DNA of 64,000 nt, from contig NZ_QQRS01000001.1 in NCBI RefSeq assembly GCF_003428875.1, forward strand, positions 372,001 through 436,000, written 5' to 3'. This document shows positions 1 through 8,745 of the stretch, piece after piece (the stretch's first letter is position 1; each line of letters starts with the position of its first letter). The DNA comes from Planomicrobium okeanokoites. GTDB taxonomy: Bacteria; Bacillota; Bacilli; Bacillales_A; Planococcaceae. The notes beneath the pieces were generated by a model. That model ran no database searches. It was not told the origin of the DNA and saw nothing but the letters and a program-made list of their open reading frames with translations. A program made the position numbers and the translations under genes.

Positions 1-1
1 T

Positions 2-553
2 AATGGCATCGACAGCCGTGAAGTGGATCCCGATTCGATATATGACACGAAAAGTGTCGGCACTTCCACAACTTTGCCGATCGATGAAACCGATGAAGAA
101 AACCTGAAAAAGATTTTTCGGCAATTAAGCGATAAAGTGGCCAGCCGGCTTGAAGCCAAAGAATTGGCAGGTCCGACTGTCAGTATACAGACACGCAGTT
201 CCGATTGGCAAAACCGTACCCGGAGTCTGACTTTAAAGAATACTGTCTGGAAAGCGGATGATATCAACCGTAATGCCTGGAGTTTATTTACGAAGCATTG
301 GAACGGGGAACCGCTCCGCCTGGTCGGCGTGACGGTATCGAATGTTGTGGACAAAGGTGAAATGACCGAACAATTATCGCTGTTCAATTTTCAGGAACAT
401 GTAAAAGATGAACCGATTCTTGATCTGATGTCCAAGCTGGAAAAAAAATTCGGTAAATCTGTTTTATCAAAAGGCACTAAATCGAAAAAAAGCAATTACG
501 ATTCCAAAACCAGTTTCAGCAAAGATTTTCTGGATGATCACGAAAGAAAGTAG
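2..553 (+). CDS. dinB: DNA polymerase IV, C-terminal part (cut by window edge)
   Basis: Y-family translesion polymerase, which copies past damaged bases. Only the C-terminal part is present: the frame is already open at base 2, so the gene begins before the window and the GTG at 23 is internal. The visible part is the little-finger DNA-binding domain, opening with the typical KSVGTSTTLP segment. Near the end is QLSLF, which fits the beta-clamp binding motif (QLxLF) of these polymerases, followed by a basic linker and the family-typical tail TSFSKDFL. The next gene, rnz, starts 7 bases downstream, as in the B. subtilis yqj region. The domain match and conserved neighbours make the call secure. 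Confidence 0.9.
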   Translation, partial: NGIDSREVDPDSIYDTKSVGTSTTLPIDETDEENLKKIFRQLSDKVASRLEAKELAGPTVSIQTRSSDWQNRTRSLTLKNTVWKADDINRNAWSLFTKHWNGEPLRLVGVTVSNVVDKGEMTEQLSLFNFQEHVKDEPILDLMSKLEKKFGKSVLSKGTKSKKSNYDSKTSFSKDFLDDHERK

Positions 554-560
554 GAAATGT

Positions 561-1505
561 ATGCAATTATTATTTTTGGGGACAGGAGCGGGCATGCCAT
601 CCAAACAACGCAATACTTCGGCTTTAGCGCTAAAACTCCTGGAGGAGAGGGGTGCTGTTTGGCTATTTGATTGCGGGGAGGCGACGCAGCACCAGATTCT
701 CCACACAACATTAAAACCACGGAAGATCGAGAAGATCTTTATCACTCATCTTCATGGGGATCACATTTATGGTTTGCCGGGACTCCTGGGATCCCGGTCG
801 TTCCAGGGCGGCGATGAACCGGTTGAAATCTACGGGCCGCCGGGGATAAAAGAGTTTGTAGAAAGTGTTCTGCGTATCAGCAGAACGCATCTCAATTATA
901 CGATTCGTATTATTGAGGACTTGGAAGGGAACATTTTTGAAGACGAATCAATGAAGGTCACAACTGCAAAACTCGATCATGTCATCCCGTCCTATGGTTT
1001 CAGGATCGAACAAAAACCGCTGCCGCCGAGACTGCTGATTGACCAGGCGAAGGAAAAAGGGGTTCCAAAAGGGCCGCTGTTGGCAAAACTGAAAAGCGGG
1101 GAAGATGTTACTTTGGACGACGGTTCAATCATCAAAAGTGTCGATGTCACAGAACCAGGACAAAAGGGCTTCATAGTCACCATACTCGGTGATACCCGAT
1201 TTTGCCAAGCAGCGATTGAACTTGGCCGGAATGCGGATGTGCTCGTCCATGAAGGGACTTTTGATGCGACTACAGAAAAATTGGCAGGCGAGTATGGGCA
1301 CTCAACGATAAAGGAAGCGGCAGAAACTGCGAAACAAGCGGATGCCGCTACGCTGCTCGTCAATCATATGAGCTCCCGATTCCTGCCGGAAGACGAAAAG
1401 CAGCTGGTGAAAGAAATGCGCAATGTACATGAACAATCCTTTATTGCACATGATTTCGATGAGTTTGAATGGAAAATCCATGAGCGGCGGTTGAAAAAGC
1501 TATAA
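561..1505 (+). CDS. rnz: Ribonuclease Z (tRNA 3' processing endonuclease)
   Basis: Metallo-beta-lactamase-fold endonuclease that removes 3' trailers from tRNA precursors without encoded CCA. The protein is 314 residues, close to the usual 305-315. The metal-binding HLHGDH motif lies at residues 63-68, with a second conserved block (GDTRFC) near residue 215 and a histidine in the NHMSSRF segment. I chose ATG 561 because it begins the conserved MQLLFLGTGAGMPS sequence and has an AGGAA ribosome site 5 bases upstream; an ATG at 534 in the same frame overlaps dinB and has no homologous sequence. A terminator follows at 1518. Confidence 0.95.
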   Translation: MQLLFLGTGAGMPSKQRNTSALALKLLEERGAVWLFDCGEATQHQILHTTLKPRKIEKIFITHLHGDHIYGLPGLLGSRSFQGGDEPVEIYGPPGIKEFVESVLRISRTHLNYTIRIIEDLEGNIFEDESMKVTTAKLDHVIPSYGFRIEQKPLPPRLLIDQAKEKGVPKGPLLAKLKSGEDVTLDDGSIIKSVDVTEPGQKGFIVTILGDTRFCQAAIELGRNADVLVHEGTFDATTEKLAGEYGHSTIKEAAETAKQADAATLLVNHMSSRFLPEDEKQLVKEMRNVHEQSFIAHDFDEFEWKIHERRLKKL

Positions 1506-1517
1506 GCGACGGATGCG

Positions 1518-1549
1518 GAAGTCTTGTAAAAAACAAGGCTTCTTTTTTT
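1518..1549 (+). terminator. Rho-independent terminator after rnz
   Basis: A 9-base-pair stem (gaagtcttg with caaggcttc, one G-U pair) with a 7-base loop is followed by seven T residues. It sits 13 bases after the rnz stop codon and probably ends the dinB-rnz transcript. Confidence 0.85.
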
Positions 1550-1681
1550 ATGGAAAAGAGATTACTATGCGAATAAAGCAAAATATATAATGAGCTAAAG
1601 AGATTTGTAGGAATTATTCCCAGTTCAAATAAAAAAAAATTCATTATTATGGATATTTCGATTTATTTTCAGCTAAATAAT

Positions 1682-1695
1682 AGAACAAACGTTCT
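1682..1695 (+). promoter_or_regulatory. Candidate LexA (SOS) box in the toxin promoter
   Basis: The perfect palindrome AGAAC-N4-GTTCT matches the GAAC-N4-GTTC core of the Bacillus LexA operator. It overlaps the expected -35 region of an extended -10 promoter (TGA-TAAAAT at 1701-1709) that reads towards the 35-residue toxin-like ORF. A second, overlapping inverted repeat (ACAAAC-N5-GTTTGT, 1685-1701) covers the same stretch. If functional, DNA damage would induce the small membrane protein. The motif is seen directly; the regulation is inferred. Confidence 0.5.
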
Positions 1696-1700
1696 GTTTG

Positions 1701-1709
1701 TGATAAAAT
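1701..1709 (+). promoter_or_regulatory. Extended -10 promoter for the toxin-like ORF
   Basis: TGA-TAAAAT forms an extended -10 element. No good -35 hexamer lies upstream; the region where it would be is occupied by the LexA-like palindrome. The start site would be near 1716, giving a leader of about 50 bases before the strong ribosome site of the small ORF. Confidence 0.5.
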
Positions 1710-1766
1710 GAAGTTACAGCTGTATGAGGGCGGTTTGGCCATTCCCCAAGGAAAGGGGGTGGTGAT

Positions 1767-1874
1767 ATGACGGTTTATGAATCATTTGGATTGGTCTTTA
1801 CGAGCATCGGGCTGACGATCAGCGGCTTGAGCCTGATCATTTCAATGATTTTAGTCGCAAATAAAAAAAAATAA
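1767..1874 (+). CDS. Holin-like type I toxin peptide (35 aa)
   Basis: A 35-residue peptide beginning MTVYESFGLVFTS, with one hydrophobic helix (about residues 7-31) and a KKK tail. The MTV[FY]E-start, the small size and the GGGGGTGG-rich ribosome region fit the putative holin-like toxin family (Hol_Tox; relatives of TxpA/BsrG-type peptides), which damage the membrane when overproduced. The start ATG follows AAGGGGGTGG at a good distance. An antisense promoter and terminator facing this gene (1863-2040) complete a type I toxin-antitoxin layout. The family call is from sequence pattern; toxicity is not shown. Confidence 0.72.
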   Translation: MTVYESFGLVFTSIGLTISGLSLIISMILVANKKK

Positions 1875-2006
1875 CCGTCCCATGTGGCGTGGAATGACGG
1901 TTATTTAATGCCTTGAATTCCAGCCAACCGCTCTAAGATCGCGGCATACAGCTGGCCGAATGCCAAAGCATTCGGTTTTTTGCGTTACTTATATAGTACT
2001 CATTAT
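1863..2006 (-). ncRNA. Candidate antisense antitoxin RNA
   Basis: On the minus strand a promoter with -35 TTGCAA (2040-2035), a 16-base spacer and a perfect TATAAT (2018-2013) predicts a start near 2006. Transcription leftwards meets a hairpin (ataaccgtc / gacggttat, 1871-1904) followed by eight T residues on the minus strand, which overlaps the end of the toxin ORF. The toxin mRNA reads on to its own terminator at 1956-1981, so the two RNAs would overlap by over 100 bases at their 3' ends. This is the arrangement of known type I antitoxins such as RatA and SR4. Confidence 0.6.
1956..1981 (+). terminator. Terminator of the toxin transcript
   Basis: Perfect 8-base stem (ccgaatgc / gcattcgg) with a 4-base loop, then six T residues. 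It reads only on the plus strand, so it ends the toxin mRNA rather than the convergent namA transcript. Confidence 0.85.
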
Positions 2007-2045
2007 ATTCTTATTATACTAAATCTACTCTATTTTGCAACTGAC

Positions 2046-3062
2046 TTATACCCATCCCCGTTTATAAGGCACAGGAGCTTCTATTTCAGCTCCAAGCTCT
2101 TTGGATGCACGGTAAGGCCAGTAAGGGTCGCGGAGCAGTTCGCGGGCAAGGAACACCATATCCGCCCGGTCATTCTGAAGGATTTCTTCAGCCTGCAGGG
2201 GACTTGTGATCAAGCCGACTGCGCCGGTCGGTATATTTGCTCCTTGTCGGATTGTTTCGGCAAATTTGACCTGATAACCTGGATAAACGGGAATATTGGC
2301 AGGCACCAGAGCGCCGGAGCTGACATCGATCAGATCCACGCCTTGTTGTTTCATCCAGCTCGCCATTTCAATATACAGCTCAGGAGTCATGCCGCCATCT
2401 GTATAATCGTGGGCTGAAATTCTGACGAAAAGGGGTTTCTGCCATACCTCGTTGACCGCATCAATGATTTCCCGCAGAAAGCGGTACCGGTTTTCGGCAC
2501 TGCCTCCGTATTCATCCGTCCGCTTATTTGTCAGGGGTGAGAGGAACTCGTTGATCAAATATCCGTGTGCCGCATGCAGTTCGATGACATCAAAGCCGGC
2601 TTGATCCGACCGGATGGCGCCCTGTTTAAAGGCATTGACAGTCTCTTTAATTTCCTGCTTTGCCATTTCAACAGGAGTCTTATAATTTTCATTGAAAGGC
2701 AGGGGTGATGGGGCCTGGATTTCACCTTCGACCGTCGCTTTTCTCCCGGCATGCGCCAATTGGATGGCGGTTTTGGCGCCTGAAATTTTTATCAGTCGCA
2801 CAAGTTCGGTCAGCCCCTCAACATGTGAGTCTTCCCATATGCCGAGGTCGCGGGCAGAAATGCGGCCTTGCGGCTGAACCGCGGTCGCTTCAAGCATGAT
2901 CAGACCGGAACCGCCCACTGCGCGGCTCGGGTAATGGATCCGGTGCCAGTCAGTGACGCGGCCATCCTCCCCATCGCTTTCATACATGCACATGGGTGCC
3001 ATTACGATCCTGTTTTTGAAAGTCACATTTTTTATAGTTAAATTTTCAAAAAGTTTCGCCAT
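2046..3062 (-). CDS. namA: NADPH dehydrogenase NamA (old yellow enzyme family)
   Basis: FMN-dependent ene-reductase of the YqjM type, reducing alpha,beta-unsaturated carbonyl compounds with NADPH; linked to oxidative and electrophile stress. The protein is 338 residues, the same as I recall for B. subtilis YqjM. Visible family features are the N-terminal KNRIVMAPM segment, the HAGRKA loop, the substrate-binding pair in ELHAAHGYL, and the C-terminal FMN phosphate-binding region. I chose ATG 3062 ([10 protein letters not shown]) because AGGAGGA lies 6 bases upstream; the longer frame to 3083 has no ribosome site. It lies 43 bases downstream of proC on the same strand and is probably co-transcribed from the T-box promoter. 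Confidence 0.95.
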   Translation of the reverse strand: MAKLFENLTIKNVTFKNRIVMAPMCMYESDGEDGRVTDWHRIHYPSRAVGGSGLIMLEATAVQPQGRISARDLGIWEDSHVEGLTELVRLIKISGAKTAIQLAHAGRKATVEGEIQAPSPLPFNENYKTPVEMAKQEIKETVNAFKQGAIRSDQAGFDVIELHAAHGYLINEFLSPLTNKRTDEYGGSAENRYRFLREIIDAVNEVWQKPLFVRISAHDYTDGGMTPELYIEMASWMKQQGVDLIDVSSGALVPANIPVYPGYQVKFAETIRQGANIPTGAVGLITSPLQAEEILQNDRADMVFLARELLRDPYWPYRASKELGAEIEAPVPYKRGWV

Positions 3063-3105
3063 GAATAATCCTCCTCTATACATACATTACAGTATACCGG
3101 AAGAA

Positions 3106-3909
3106 TTATTTGAATTCCTTGCCAAGCTCTCGGGACCTTGCTGCTGCAGCGCTGACACATTGCTCCACGATGTCCTTGAAATTATTCTCGGCAAGTGAAT
3201 CCAGTCCTGCCGCTGTTGTACCGTTCGGGCTGGTCACTTTCCGGCGCAATTCCGCAAAATCTTCCTGCTGCATCATCTCGGCTGCACCTAAGAAAGTCTG
3301 GCGCACCAATTTTTTTGAATCTGCAGCCGACAGTCCGTTTGCCACACCCGCTTCTCGCATCGCTTCCGCGAAGTAATACAGGTATGCAGGCCCGCTTCCG
3401 GCCACGCCTGTCAGCGCGTGCAATTGATCTTCTTCGACCACAGTCACGCTGCCGATGGATGATAGCAGATTGCGAAGTTCGTGCTGCTGTTCTTTCGTCA
3501 CATATTTGCTCCAGGCTACGCCTGTTGCGGATTTTCCGACTTGAGCCGAGGTGTTCGGCATCGCCCGTGCAACCGGGAAGTTCCCGACATGGCGCTGGAT
3601 CGTTTCAATCGACACTCCCGCAGCTACGGAGACAATCACTGTATTGCCTGTCAATTTCTTTTTGATGCCGGCAAGCGCAGCAGCAACATCTTTCGGTTTC
3701 ATTGCTAATAAGATGAAATTCGCGTCTTTTAACTCTGTCTTGTCTTCGTCGACGATATTGACGCCGTATTCGTCATGCAAAAATTCCAGGCGTTCATAAT
3801 CCGATCTGTTCATTACCGAAATTTCTTCAGGTTTCATTATCCGTTTATTGATCCACCCATGAATCATGGATTCAGCCATTGATCCGGCTCCTACACATAC
3901 AATTTTCAT
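3106..3909 (-). CDS. proC: Pyrroline-5-carboxylate reductase
   Basis: Catalyses the last step of proline synthesis, NAD(P)H-dependent reduction of pyrroline-5-carboxylate, in the cytoplasm. The 267-residue protein starts with a Rossmann motif (MKIVCVGAGSMAESM), has the conserved MPNTSAQVGKS block and the family signature GSGPAYLYYFAEAM with the C-terminal TSPNGTT motif. Start ATG 3909 follows a GGAG site; the frame continues upstream only because it runs through the T-box leader. It corresponds to proI (yqjO) of B. subtilis by neighbours. Regulation by uncharged tRNA-Pro is expected from the leader at 3915-4170. Confidence 0.95.
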   Translation of the reverse strand: MKIVCVGAGSMAESMIHGWINKRIMKPEEISVMNRSDYERLEFLHDEYGVNIVDEDKTELKDANFILLAMKPKDVAAALAGIKKKLTGNTVIVSVAAGVSIETIQRHVGNFPVARAMPNTSAQVGKSATGVAWSKYVTKEQQHELRNLLSSIGSVTVVEEDQLHALTGVAGSGPAYLYYFAEAMREAGVANGLSAADSKKLVRQTFLGAAEMMQQEDFAELRRKVTSPNGTTAAGLDSLAENNFKDIVEQCVSAAAARSRELGKEFK

Positions 3910-3914
3910 CTTTC

Positions 3915-4170
3915 TCCACTTCCTTTTCTCAAAATAAAAAGCGCAATCATCCCTGTTCATCAAGGACGAAAACGCTGTGTTTCCGCGGTACCACCTAGCT
4001 TTGTCAATTAAGACACCACTCGATATCCTTAACGCGGATCTACGGCCGTGTTTCCAAGGCAGCTCAAAAGCAGGTTCAAAAAGGGAGAGGGAGGTGCGCA
4101 TTTCAGCATCAGCTGCACTCTCTTTACACCGTCACCTTTTTTACTGATCTTCATCATCGCTCACATATGT
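3915..4170 (-). promoter_or_regulatory. T-box leader, proline-specific
   Basis: The minus strand carries the canonical T-box sequence AGGTGGTACCGCG (about 3994-3982) followed by a terminator region (agcg ... gcgcttttt, to about 3920) directly upstream of proC. Upstream is a long stem I region; in it the sequence GAACCTGC contains CCT at 4074-4072, a proline codon in the position expected for the specifier. Uncharged tRNA-Pro would stabilise the antiterminator and raise proC-namA expression. The T-box class is certain; the exact specifier is inferred from the downstream gene. Confidence 0.92.
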
Positions 4171-4176
4171 ATATCA

Positions 4177-4205
4177 ATTATACGGACACCTATTTTGATT
4201 GTCAA
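4177..4205 (-). promoter_or_regulatory. Sigma-A promoter of the proC T-box operon
   Basis: Both hexamers match the consensus perfectly: TTGACA (4205-4200), a 17-base spacer and TATAAT (4182-4177). The start would be near 4170, immediately before T-box stem I. A consensus promoter fits control by attenuation downstream rather than at initiation. Confidence 0.88.
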
Positions 4206-4284
4206 ATAGCGATTCGGGGTGACGTGATGGGTTTTTAGCGGTATGATGGATGAATACTCATTCATTTTTAAGGGGAGATCTATC

Positions 4285-5244
4285 GTGAATATAAATGACC
4301 ATCTGCATAGAATTATCATCCCGACGCCTTTTGCGGTCGGGGATGTTAATTCCTATCTATTGAAAGGGGATGCATTGACTCTCATCGATGCTGGACCTAA
4401 AACGCCTGAAGCATGGGAAGCGATCAAATACGGTTTAAATGAAGCGGGCTACGGTCCGGAAGATGTCGAACAAGTGATTCTGACACATCACCATCCCGAT
4501 CATGCAGGCTGGATAGATGGTTTTGAGAATGCAAAATTATTCGGTCATCCTTATAACGACCTCTGGTTGAGAAGAGATCAGGCATTTTTTGATTTTCACG
4601 ATGCTTTCTATCTTGAACGCCTGAAAGAAGAGGGAGTACCGGAAGATCAGCTGTACTGGATCAAGCGCATGAAGCGTCCGCTCAGCCTGATGGGCAGCCG
4701 TCCGCTTGATATGACGATCAACGAAGGCGACGTTTTGCCGGGCCATCCCGGCTGGGAAGTCATGGAGACATTAGGGCACGCCCAGAGCCATCTGTCTTTC
4801 TGGAATAAAGAGAGCGGTGAAATGATCGGCGGCGATCATGTAATCGCAAAAGTTTCCTCAAACCCATTGATTGAACCGCCGCTTGATCCCTCAATGGGCA
4901 GACCAAAATCACTGCTGCAATATAACGCTTCGCTGGCAAGGCTTTTGAAAATGCCGGTCGAAGTCATTTACAGCGGCCACGGTGAAGAAGTGCGGAACAG
5001 CCATGAATTGATTTCTGAACGCCTTGCTAAGCAGCATGAGCGGGCGATGAAAGTTCTCGCGATGCTTGGCGGCGATGAAAAAACGGTCTATGAATTGACC
5101 GTGGAGTTATTCCCCCGCGCATATGAGAAAGAACTGGGCTTAACCTTGTCGGAAACGATCGGACAAATCGATTATCTGCTGGAGGATGGCCTGATTACAG
5201 AACGGATGGATGATCAGGGAATCTTCCATTACAAAGAAGCCTAA
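4285..5244 (+). CDS. MBL-fold metallo-hydrolase (YqjP-like)
   Basis: Metallo-beta-lactamase-fold hydrolase of 319 residues. The di-metal motif HHHPDH lies near residues 68-73, a third ligand histidine in TLGHAQSH, an aspartate in GGDHV and a histidine in YSGHGEE. The C-terminal 90 residues look like the winged-helix extension of YqjP/glyoxalase-II-like proteins. Start GTG 4285 is preceded by AGGGGAGA six bases upstream; an ATG at 4243 lies in frame without a good site. It is divergent from proC, as in B. subtilis. The substrate is not known. Confidence 0.88.
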   Translation: MNINDHLHRIIIPTPFAVGDVNSYLLKGDALTLIDAGPKTPEAWEAIKYGLNEAGYGPEDVEQVILTHHHPDHAGWIDGFENAKLFGHPYNDLWLRRDQAFFDFHDAFYLERLKEEGVPEDQLYWIKRMKRPLSLMGSRPLDMTINEGDVLPGHPGWEVMETLGHAQSHLSFWNKESGEMIGGDHVIAKVSSNPLIEPPLDPSMGRPKSLLQYNASLARLLKMPVEVIYSGHGEEVRNSHELISERLAKQHERAMKVLAMLGGDEKTVYELTVELFPRAYEKELGLTLSETIGQIDYLLEDGLITERMDDQGIFHYKEA

Positions 5245-5353
5245 ATTTACTGCTAATTGTTTTTATTGCAACTATTCGGTTGAGCGTGTAAAATAAACGC
5301 GTCAGTAACTAAGTTTATGCCATCACGATTAACAGGAAAAGGAATGAATCGAT

Positions 5354-5932
5354 TTGAAAAAATGGGGTTTATTATTAGCTGGGATGTTATTCTTGTCAGC
5401 GTGTTCGGAAGAAGAAGCAAAACCTGCTGAAACCGAAGAAAAAGAAGAAGCGGCAGCAGAGCAGGAACAAGTTGAAATGACGGAAAGCGGGTTCATCACC
5501 CAGATCCGTAATGATAAAGTGTTGGTCAATAATATCTATTTCGCGGTGGACGAAGAAGTCACAGTGGATTCAGGCAATGGTTCTGACAGCACTGAAGCTG
5601 TTCTTAGTGACATCCGTACAGGCATGAAAGTCGAAATCGATTATAAAGGGCCATTGGAGCAAGCTTTTCCGCTGCAAGCGGAAGCTGAAAGCATCACAAT
5701 CCTGAACGATGCTGAATCAGTCAAGCAATCCGAAGCTTTACAGGCCTATATCAATAAAGAACAACTTGCCAGCCTGCTTATACTGGGGCAGCCGATTGTA
5801 AGGGATAACGAAATCGGATTCCTCTTCAATAATATGGATACCGGCAAAATGCAGGAAGTCCGCATCGATCTGGATACGCATGAATATACAGAAGGCAACG
5901 AAGAAGACGCGGAAACAGAAGACGCAAGTTAA
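5354..5932 (+). CDS. Putative lipoprotein, acidic
   Basis: Unrecognised 192-residue protein. It starts at TTG 5354, has a short basic N-terminus, a hydrophobic stretch and the lipobox LSAC with the lipidated cysteine near residue 17, so it should be anchored to the outer face of the membrane. Residues 19-45 are a low-complexity Glu/Ala linker; the remainder has two modest beta-rich parts and an acidic tail (EGNEEDAETEDAS). A strong terminator follows at 5938, so it is probably a single-gene unit. Confidence 0.8.
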   Translation: MKKWGLLLAGMLFLSACSEEEAKPAETEEKEEAAAEQEQVEMTESGFITQIRNDKVLVNNIYFAVDEEVTVDSGNGSDSTEAVLSDIRTGMKVEIDYKGPLEQAFPLQAEAESITILNDAESVKQSEALQAYINKEQLASLLILGQPIVRDNEIGFLFNNMDTGKMQEVRIDLDTHEYTEGNEEDAETEDAS

Positions 5933-5937
5933 AGCAG

Positions 5938-5970
5938 TACGGTGGAACCCGGTTCCACCGTATTTTTTTT
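5938..5970 (+). terminator. Rho-independent terminator
   Basis: Perfect 11-base stem (tacggtggaac / gttccaccgta) with a 3-base loop followed by nine or more T residues; ends the lipoprotein transcript before argG. Confidence 0.9.
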
Positions 5971-6043
5971 TATGTGATTTTTCAACCGTTACCACTTGCA
6001 TGAAATATTTATGCGTGTTATTGTATGTATATTAATTTTAATT

Positions 6044-6061
6044 AATGTATAAAAATACAAA
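6044..6061 (+). promoter_or_regulatory. Candidate ARG box (ArgR/AhrC operator)
   Basis: The 18-base stretch AATGTATAAAAATACAAA matches, at 14 of 17 positions by my alignment, the Bacillus ARG box (CATGAATAAAAATGCAAG). It abuts the ribosome site of argG. A weaker half-palindrome (gcatgaaa ... tatgc, around 5999-6015) lies about 45 bases upstream, as ARG boxes often occur in pairs. Arginine-dependent repression of argGH is the expected role. Confidence 0.5.
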
Positions 6062-6074
6062 GGTGGTTATTCTA

Positions 6075-7307
6075 TTGAATAAAAAAATCGTACTTGCCTA
6101 TTCTGGCGGACTTGATACATCGGTGGCTATTCCATGGCTGAAAGCAGAAGGATATGATGTCGTGGCTGTGTGCCTGGACATCGGTGAAGGAAAGGATCTT
6201 GAATTCATTAAACAAAAAGCGCTTCAGGTTGGAGCGGTCGAAAGTTATATGGTGGATGCCAGAGACGAATTCGCGGATAATTATGCATTAATATCCATGC
6301 AGGCGCATACGTTGTATGAAGGTAAGTATCCACTTGTCTCAGCGCTTTCCCGTCCCTTGATTTCGAAGAAGCTGGTAGAAATCGCTGAACAATGCGGCGC
6401 GATAGCAGTGGCGCACGGATGCACAGGAAAAGGCAACGACCAGGTGCGTTTCGAAGTATCGATCAAATCCCTTAATCCGGGGCTTGAAGTTGTGGCTCCT
6501 GTCAGACAATGGGGTTGGTCACGTGATGAAGAAATTGCTTATGCGAAGCAGCATGATGTGCCGATACCGGTTAACTTGGACAGTCCTTTTTCAATCGATA
6601 TGAATCTATGGGGCCGCGCCAATGAATGCGGAATCCTTGAAGATCCGTGGGCGACACCGCCTGCAGATGCCTACGAATTGACCAATGCACTGGAAGACAC
6701 ACCGGACACGCCGGATATCGTCGAAATCGAATTCGTGCAAGGAAAACCGGTGAAACTTGATGGTATCGCCTATACATTCAAAGAATTGATATTCGAATTG
6801 AACCATTTGGCCGGCAAGCATGGCGTCGGACGGATCGATCATGTGGAAAACCGCCTTGTCGGCATCAAATCCCGTGAGATCTATGAAGCTCCAGCAGCCA
6901 TGACATTGATTGCGGCGCATAAAGAACTGGAAGACATCACGCTGGTAAAAGAAATGGCGCATTTCAAACCGGTCATCGAGAAGAAGATGACGGAACTGAT
7001 TTATGAAGGCTTATGGTTCTCGCCGCTGCGTACAGCGCTTGAAGCATTCCTAAAAGAAACACAGGAGTTCGTCAATGGGACAGTTCGCGTCAAATTATTC
7101 AAAGGCCATTCAATCATTGAAGGGCGCAAGTCCCCGAATTCATTATACAGCGAACAATTGGCGACTTACTCAACGGATGACACGTTCAATCACCAGTCGG
7201 CTGTCGGCTTTATCGAATTATGGGGTCTTCCGACAGTCGTCAACTCAATGGTCAATAAAAAACCGGTGCCTGTCACGGAACAGGTAAAAGAAGAGGTGAA
7301 ATCATGA
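6075..7307 (+). CDS. argG: Argininosuccinate synthase
   Basis: Joins citrulline and aspartate using ATP in the penultimate step of arginine synthesis. The protein has 410 residues, with the N-terminal PP-loop AYSGGLDTS at about residues 8-16, the [14 protein letters not shown] block and the conserved [17 protein letters not shown] segment. I chose TTG 6075 because AGGTGG lies 8 bases upstream and the conserved sequence starts there; the upstream ATG at 6045 lies inside the candidate ARG box. argH overlaps its stop codon by 4 bases. Confidence 0.95.
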   Translation: MNKKIVLAYSGGLDTSVAIPWLKAEGYDVVAVCLDIGEGKDLEFIKQKALQVGAVESYMVDARDEFADNYALISMQAHTLYEGKYPLVSALSRPLISKKLVEIAEQCGAIAVAHGCTGKGNDQVRFEVSIKSLNPGLEVVAPVRQWGWSRDEEIAYAKQHDVPIPVNLDSPFSIDMNLWGRANECGILEDPWATPPADAYELTNALEDTPDTPDIVEIEFVQGKPVKLDGIAYTFKELIFELNHLAGKHGVGRIDHVENRLVGIKSREIYEAPAAMTLIAAHKELEDITLVKEMAHFKPVIEKKMTELIYEGLWFSPLRTALEAFLKETQEFVNGTVRVKLFKGHSIIEGRKSPNSLYSEQLATYSTDDTFNHQSAVGFIELWGLPTVVNSMVNKKPVPVTEQVKEEVKS

Positions 7308-8680
7308 CCAAACTCTGGGGCGGCCGTTTTCAAAAGTCGGCTGAACAATGGGTGGATGAGTTCGGTGCTTCGATCGGTTTTGACCAAAAACTGGTGATGG
7401 AAGATATCCAAGGCAGCAAAGCACATGTAAAAATGCTCGGAAATTGCGGGATCTTGACGGAGGATGAGTCTTCACTGATCCTTTCCGGACTGGAAACATT
7501 GAAGCAGAAAGCGGATGCCGGTGAACTAGAATACAGTTCAGCAAACGAAGACATCCATTTGAATCTTGAAAAATTCCTGATTGATGAAATCGGTCCAGTC
7601 GGAGGAAAACTCCATACAGGGAGAAGCCGTAATGATCAGGTAGCGACTGATATGCATCTATACCTGAAAAACCGGGTCGGTGAAATAATTCAAGCTGTCG
7701 ATCATTTTCAGCAGGCCATCGCTGAACAAGCCGAAAGCCATGTCGAAACCGTGGTTCCAGGTTATACACATCTTCAGCGTGCACAGCCTATATCATTCGG
7801 CCATCATCTGATGACATATTTCTGGATGCTGCAGCGTGACAAAGAGCGCTTACGTGAATCCTTGAAGCGCATTGATATCTCACCGCTTGGAGCAGGTGCA
7901 ATGTCCGGGACGACATTCCCGATCGACCGCGAAATGGCGGCTGAATATCTTGGTTTTGCAGGTGTCTATGCCAATAGCATCGACGCGGTCAGTGACCGGG
8001 ATTTCATCGTCGAATTCCTGTCGAACGCTTCAATGCTGATGATGCATATGTCACGCTTCGCCGAAGAGATCATTTTATGGTCAAGTGAAGAATTCCGGTT
8101 CATCGAGCTGGATGACACATTCTCGACCGGGTCGAGCATCATGCCCCAGAAAAAGAATCCTGATATGGCCGAATTGATCCGCGGCAAAACAGGGCGCGTT
8201 TACGGCAACCTGTTTGGATTATTGACCACCTTAAAAGGATTGCCGCTGGCATACAATAAAGATATGCAGGAAGATAAGGAAGGGATGTTCGATACCGTTC
8301 ATACTTTGACGGGAACATTGCCGATTTTCGAAGGGATGATCCGCACGATGACAGTGCGCACAGATTCCATGGAAGGGGCGGTATCCGCAGATTTTTCCAA
8401 TGCCACTGAACTGGCCGACTATCTTGCGGCGAAAGGAATGCCTTTCAGGGAAGCACATGACGTCACCGGAAAACTGGTGTTTACCTGTATCCAACGAGGA
8501 TATTATTTGAAAGATCTGCCGTTTGAAGATATGAAAGCGGCGAGTCCGTTGATCGGTGAAGATATCTACAAGACCCTGGAGCCCCGTACGGCTGTTGAAC
8601 GACGGAATTCATTGGGCGGCACCGGATTCGAGCAGGTTCGCAAGCAATTGGAATTGGCGAAAACGCTTGTTGATCAATAA
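7304..8680 (+). CDS. argH: Argininosuccinate lyase
   Basis: Cleaves argininosuccinate to arginine and fumarate. The protein is 458 residues, normal for the family, with the fumarase/aspartase superfamily signature [11 protein letters not shown] near residue 280, the HTGRSRNDQ substrate-binding motif and the catalytic [10 protein letters not shown] segment. Its ATG overlaps the argG stop codon (ATGA), with AGAGGTGA upstream, so the two genes are translationally coupled. Confidence 0.96.
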   Translation: MTKLWGGRFQKSAEQWVDEFGASIGFDQKLVMEDIQGSKAHVKMLGNCGILTEDESSLILSGLETLKQKADAGELEYSSANEDIHLNLEKFLIDEIGPVGGKLHTGRSRNDQVATDMHLYLKNRVGEIIQAVDHFQQAIAEQAESHVETVVPGYTHLQRAQPISFGHHLMTYFWMLQRDKERLRESLKRIDISPLGAGAMSGTTFPIDREMAAEYLGFAGVYANSIDAVSDRDFIVEFLSNASMLMMHMSRFAEEIILWSSEEFRFIELDDTFSTGSSIMPQKKNPDMAELIRGKTGRVYGNLFGLLTTLKGLPLAYNKDMQEDKEGMFDTVHTLTGTLPIFEGMIRTMTVRTDSMEGAVSADFSNATELADYLAAKGMPFREAHDVTGKLVFTCIQRGYYLKDLPFEDMKAASPLIGEDIYKTLEPRTAVERRNSLGGTGFEQVRKQLELAKTLVDQ

Positions 8681-8700
8681 AATTAATGTTCACTATAAAA

Positions 8701-8745
8701 GGAACCAAAGCAGAAATTATTTTTTGCTTTGGTTTCTTTTTTGCC
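8701..8745 (+). terminator. Terminator after argH
   Basis: Stem gaaccaaagca / tgctttggttt with a loop of about 12 bases followed by a T-rich run; ends the argGH operon. Confidence 0.8.

Noticed and set aside
1980-2417. Open frame of 145 codons on the plus strand over the end of namA
   Set aside because: It is antisense to a secure namA gene, has no ribosome site and no recognisable protein pattern; it starts inside the candidate antitoxin promoter.
3910-4101. 64-residue N-terminal extension of ProC
   Set aside because: The frame runs through the T-box leader, an RNA structure; the conserved protein begins at 3909.
6045-6074. Upstream ATG for argG at 6045
   Set aside because: It lies inside the ARG-box-like operator, has no ribosome site, and the added residues are not part of the conserved protein; TTG 6075 has AGGTGG.
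7302-7784. Long minus-strand frames over argH, and similar ones over parE, parC, acnA and others
   Set aside because: They are shadows of secure genes, without ribosome sites or protein-like conservation.
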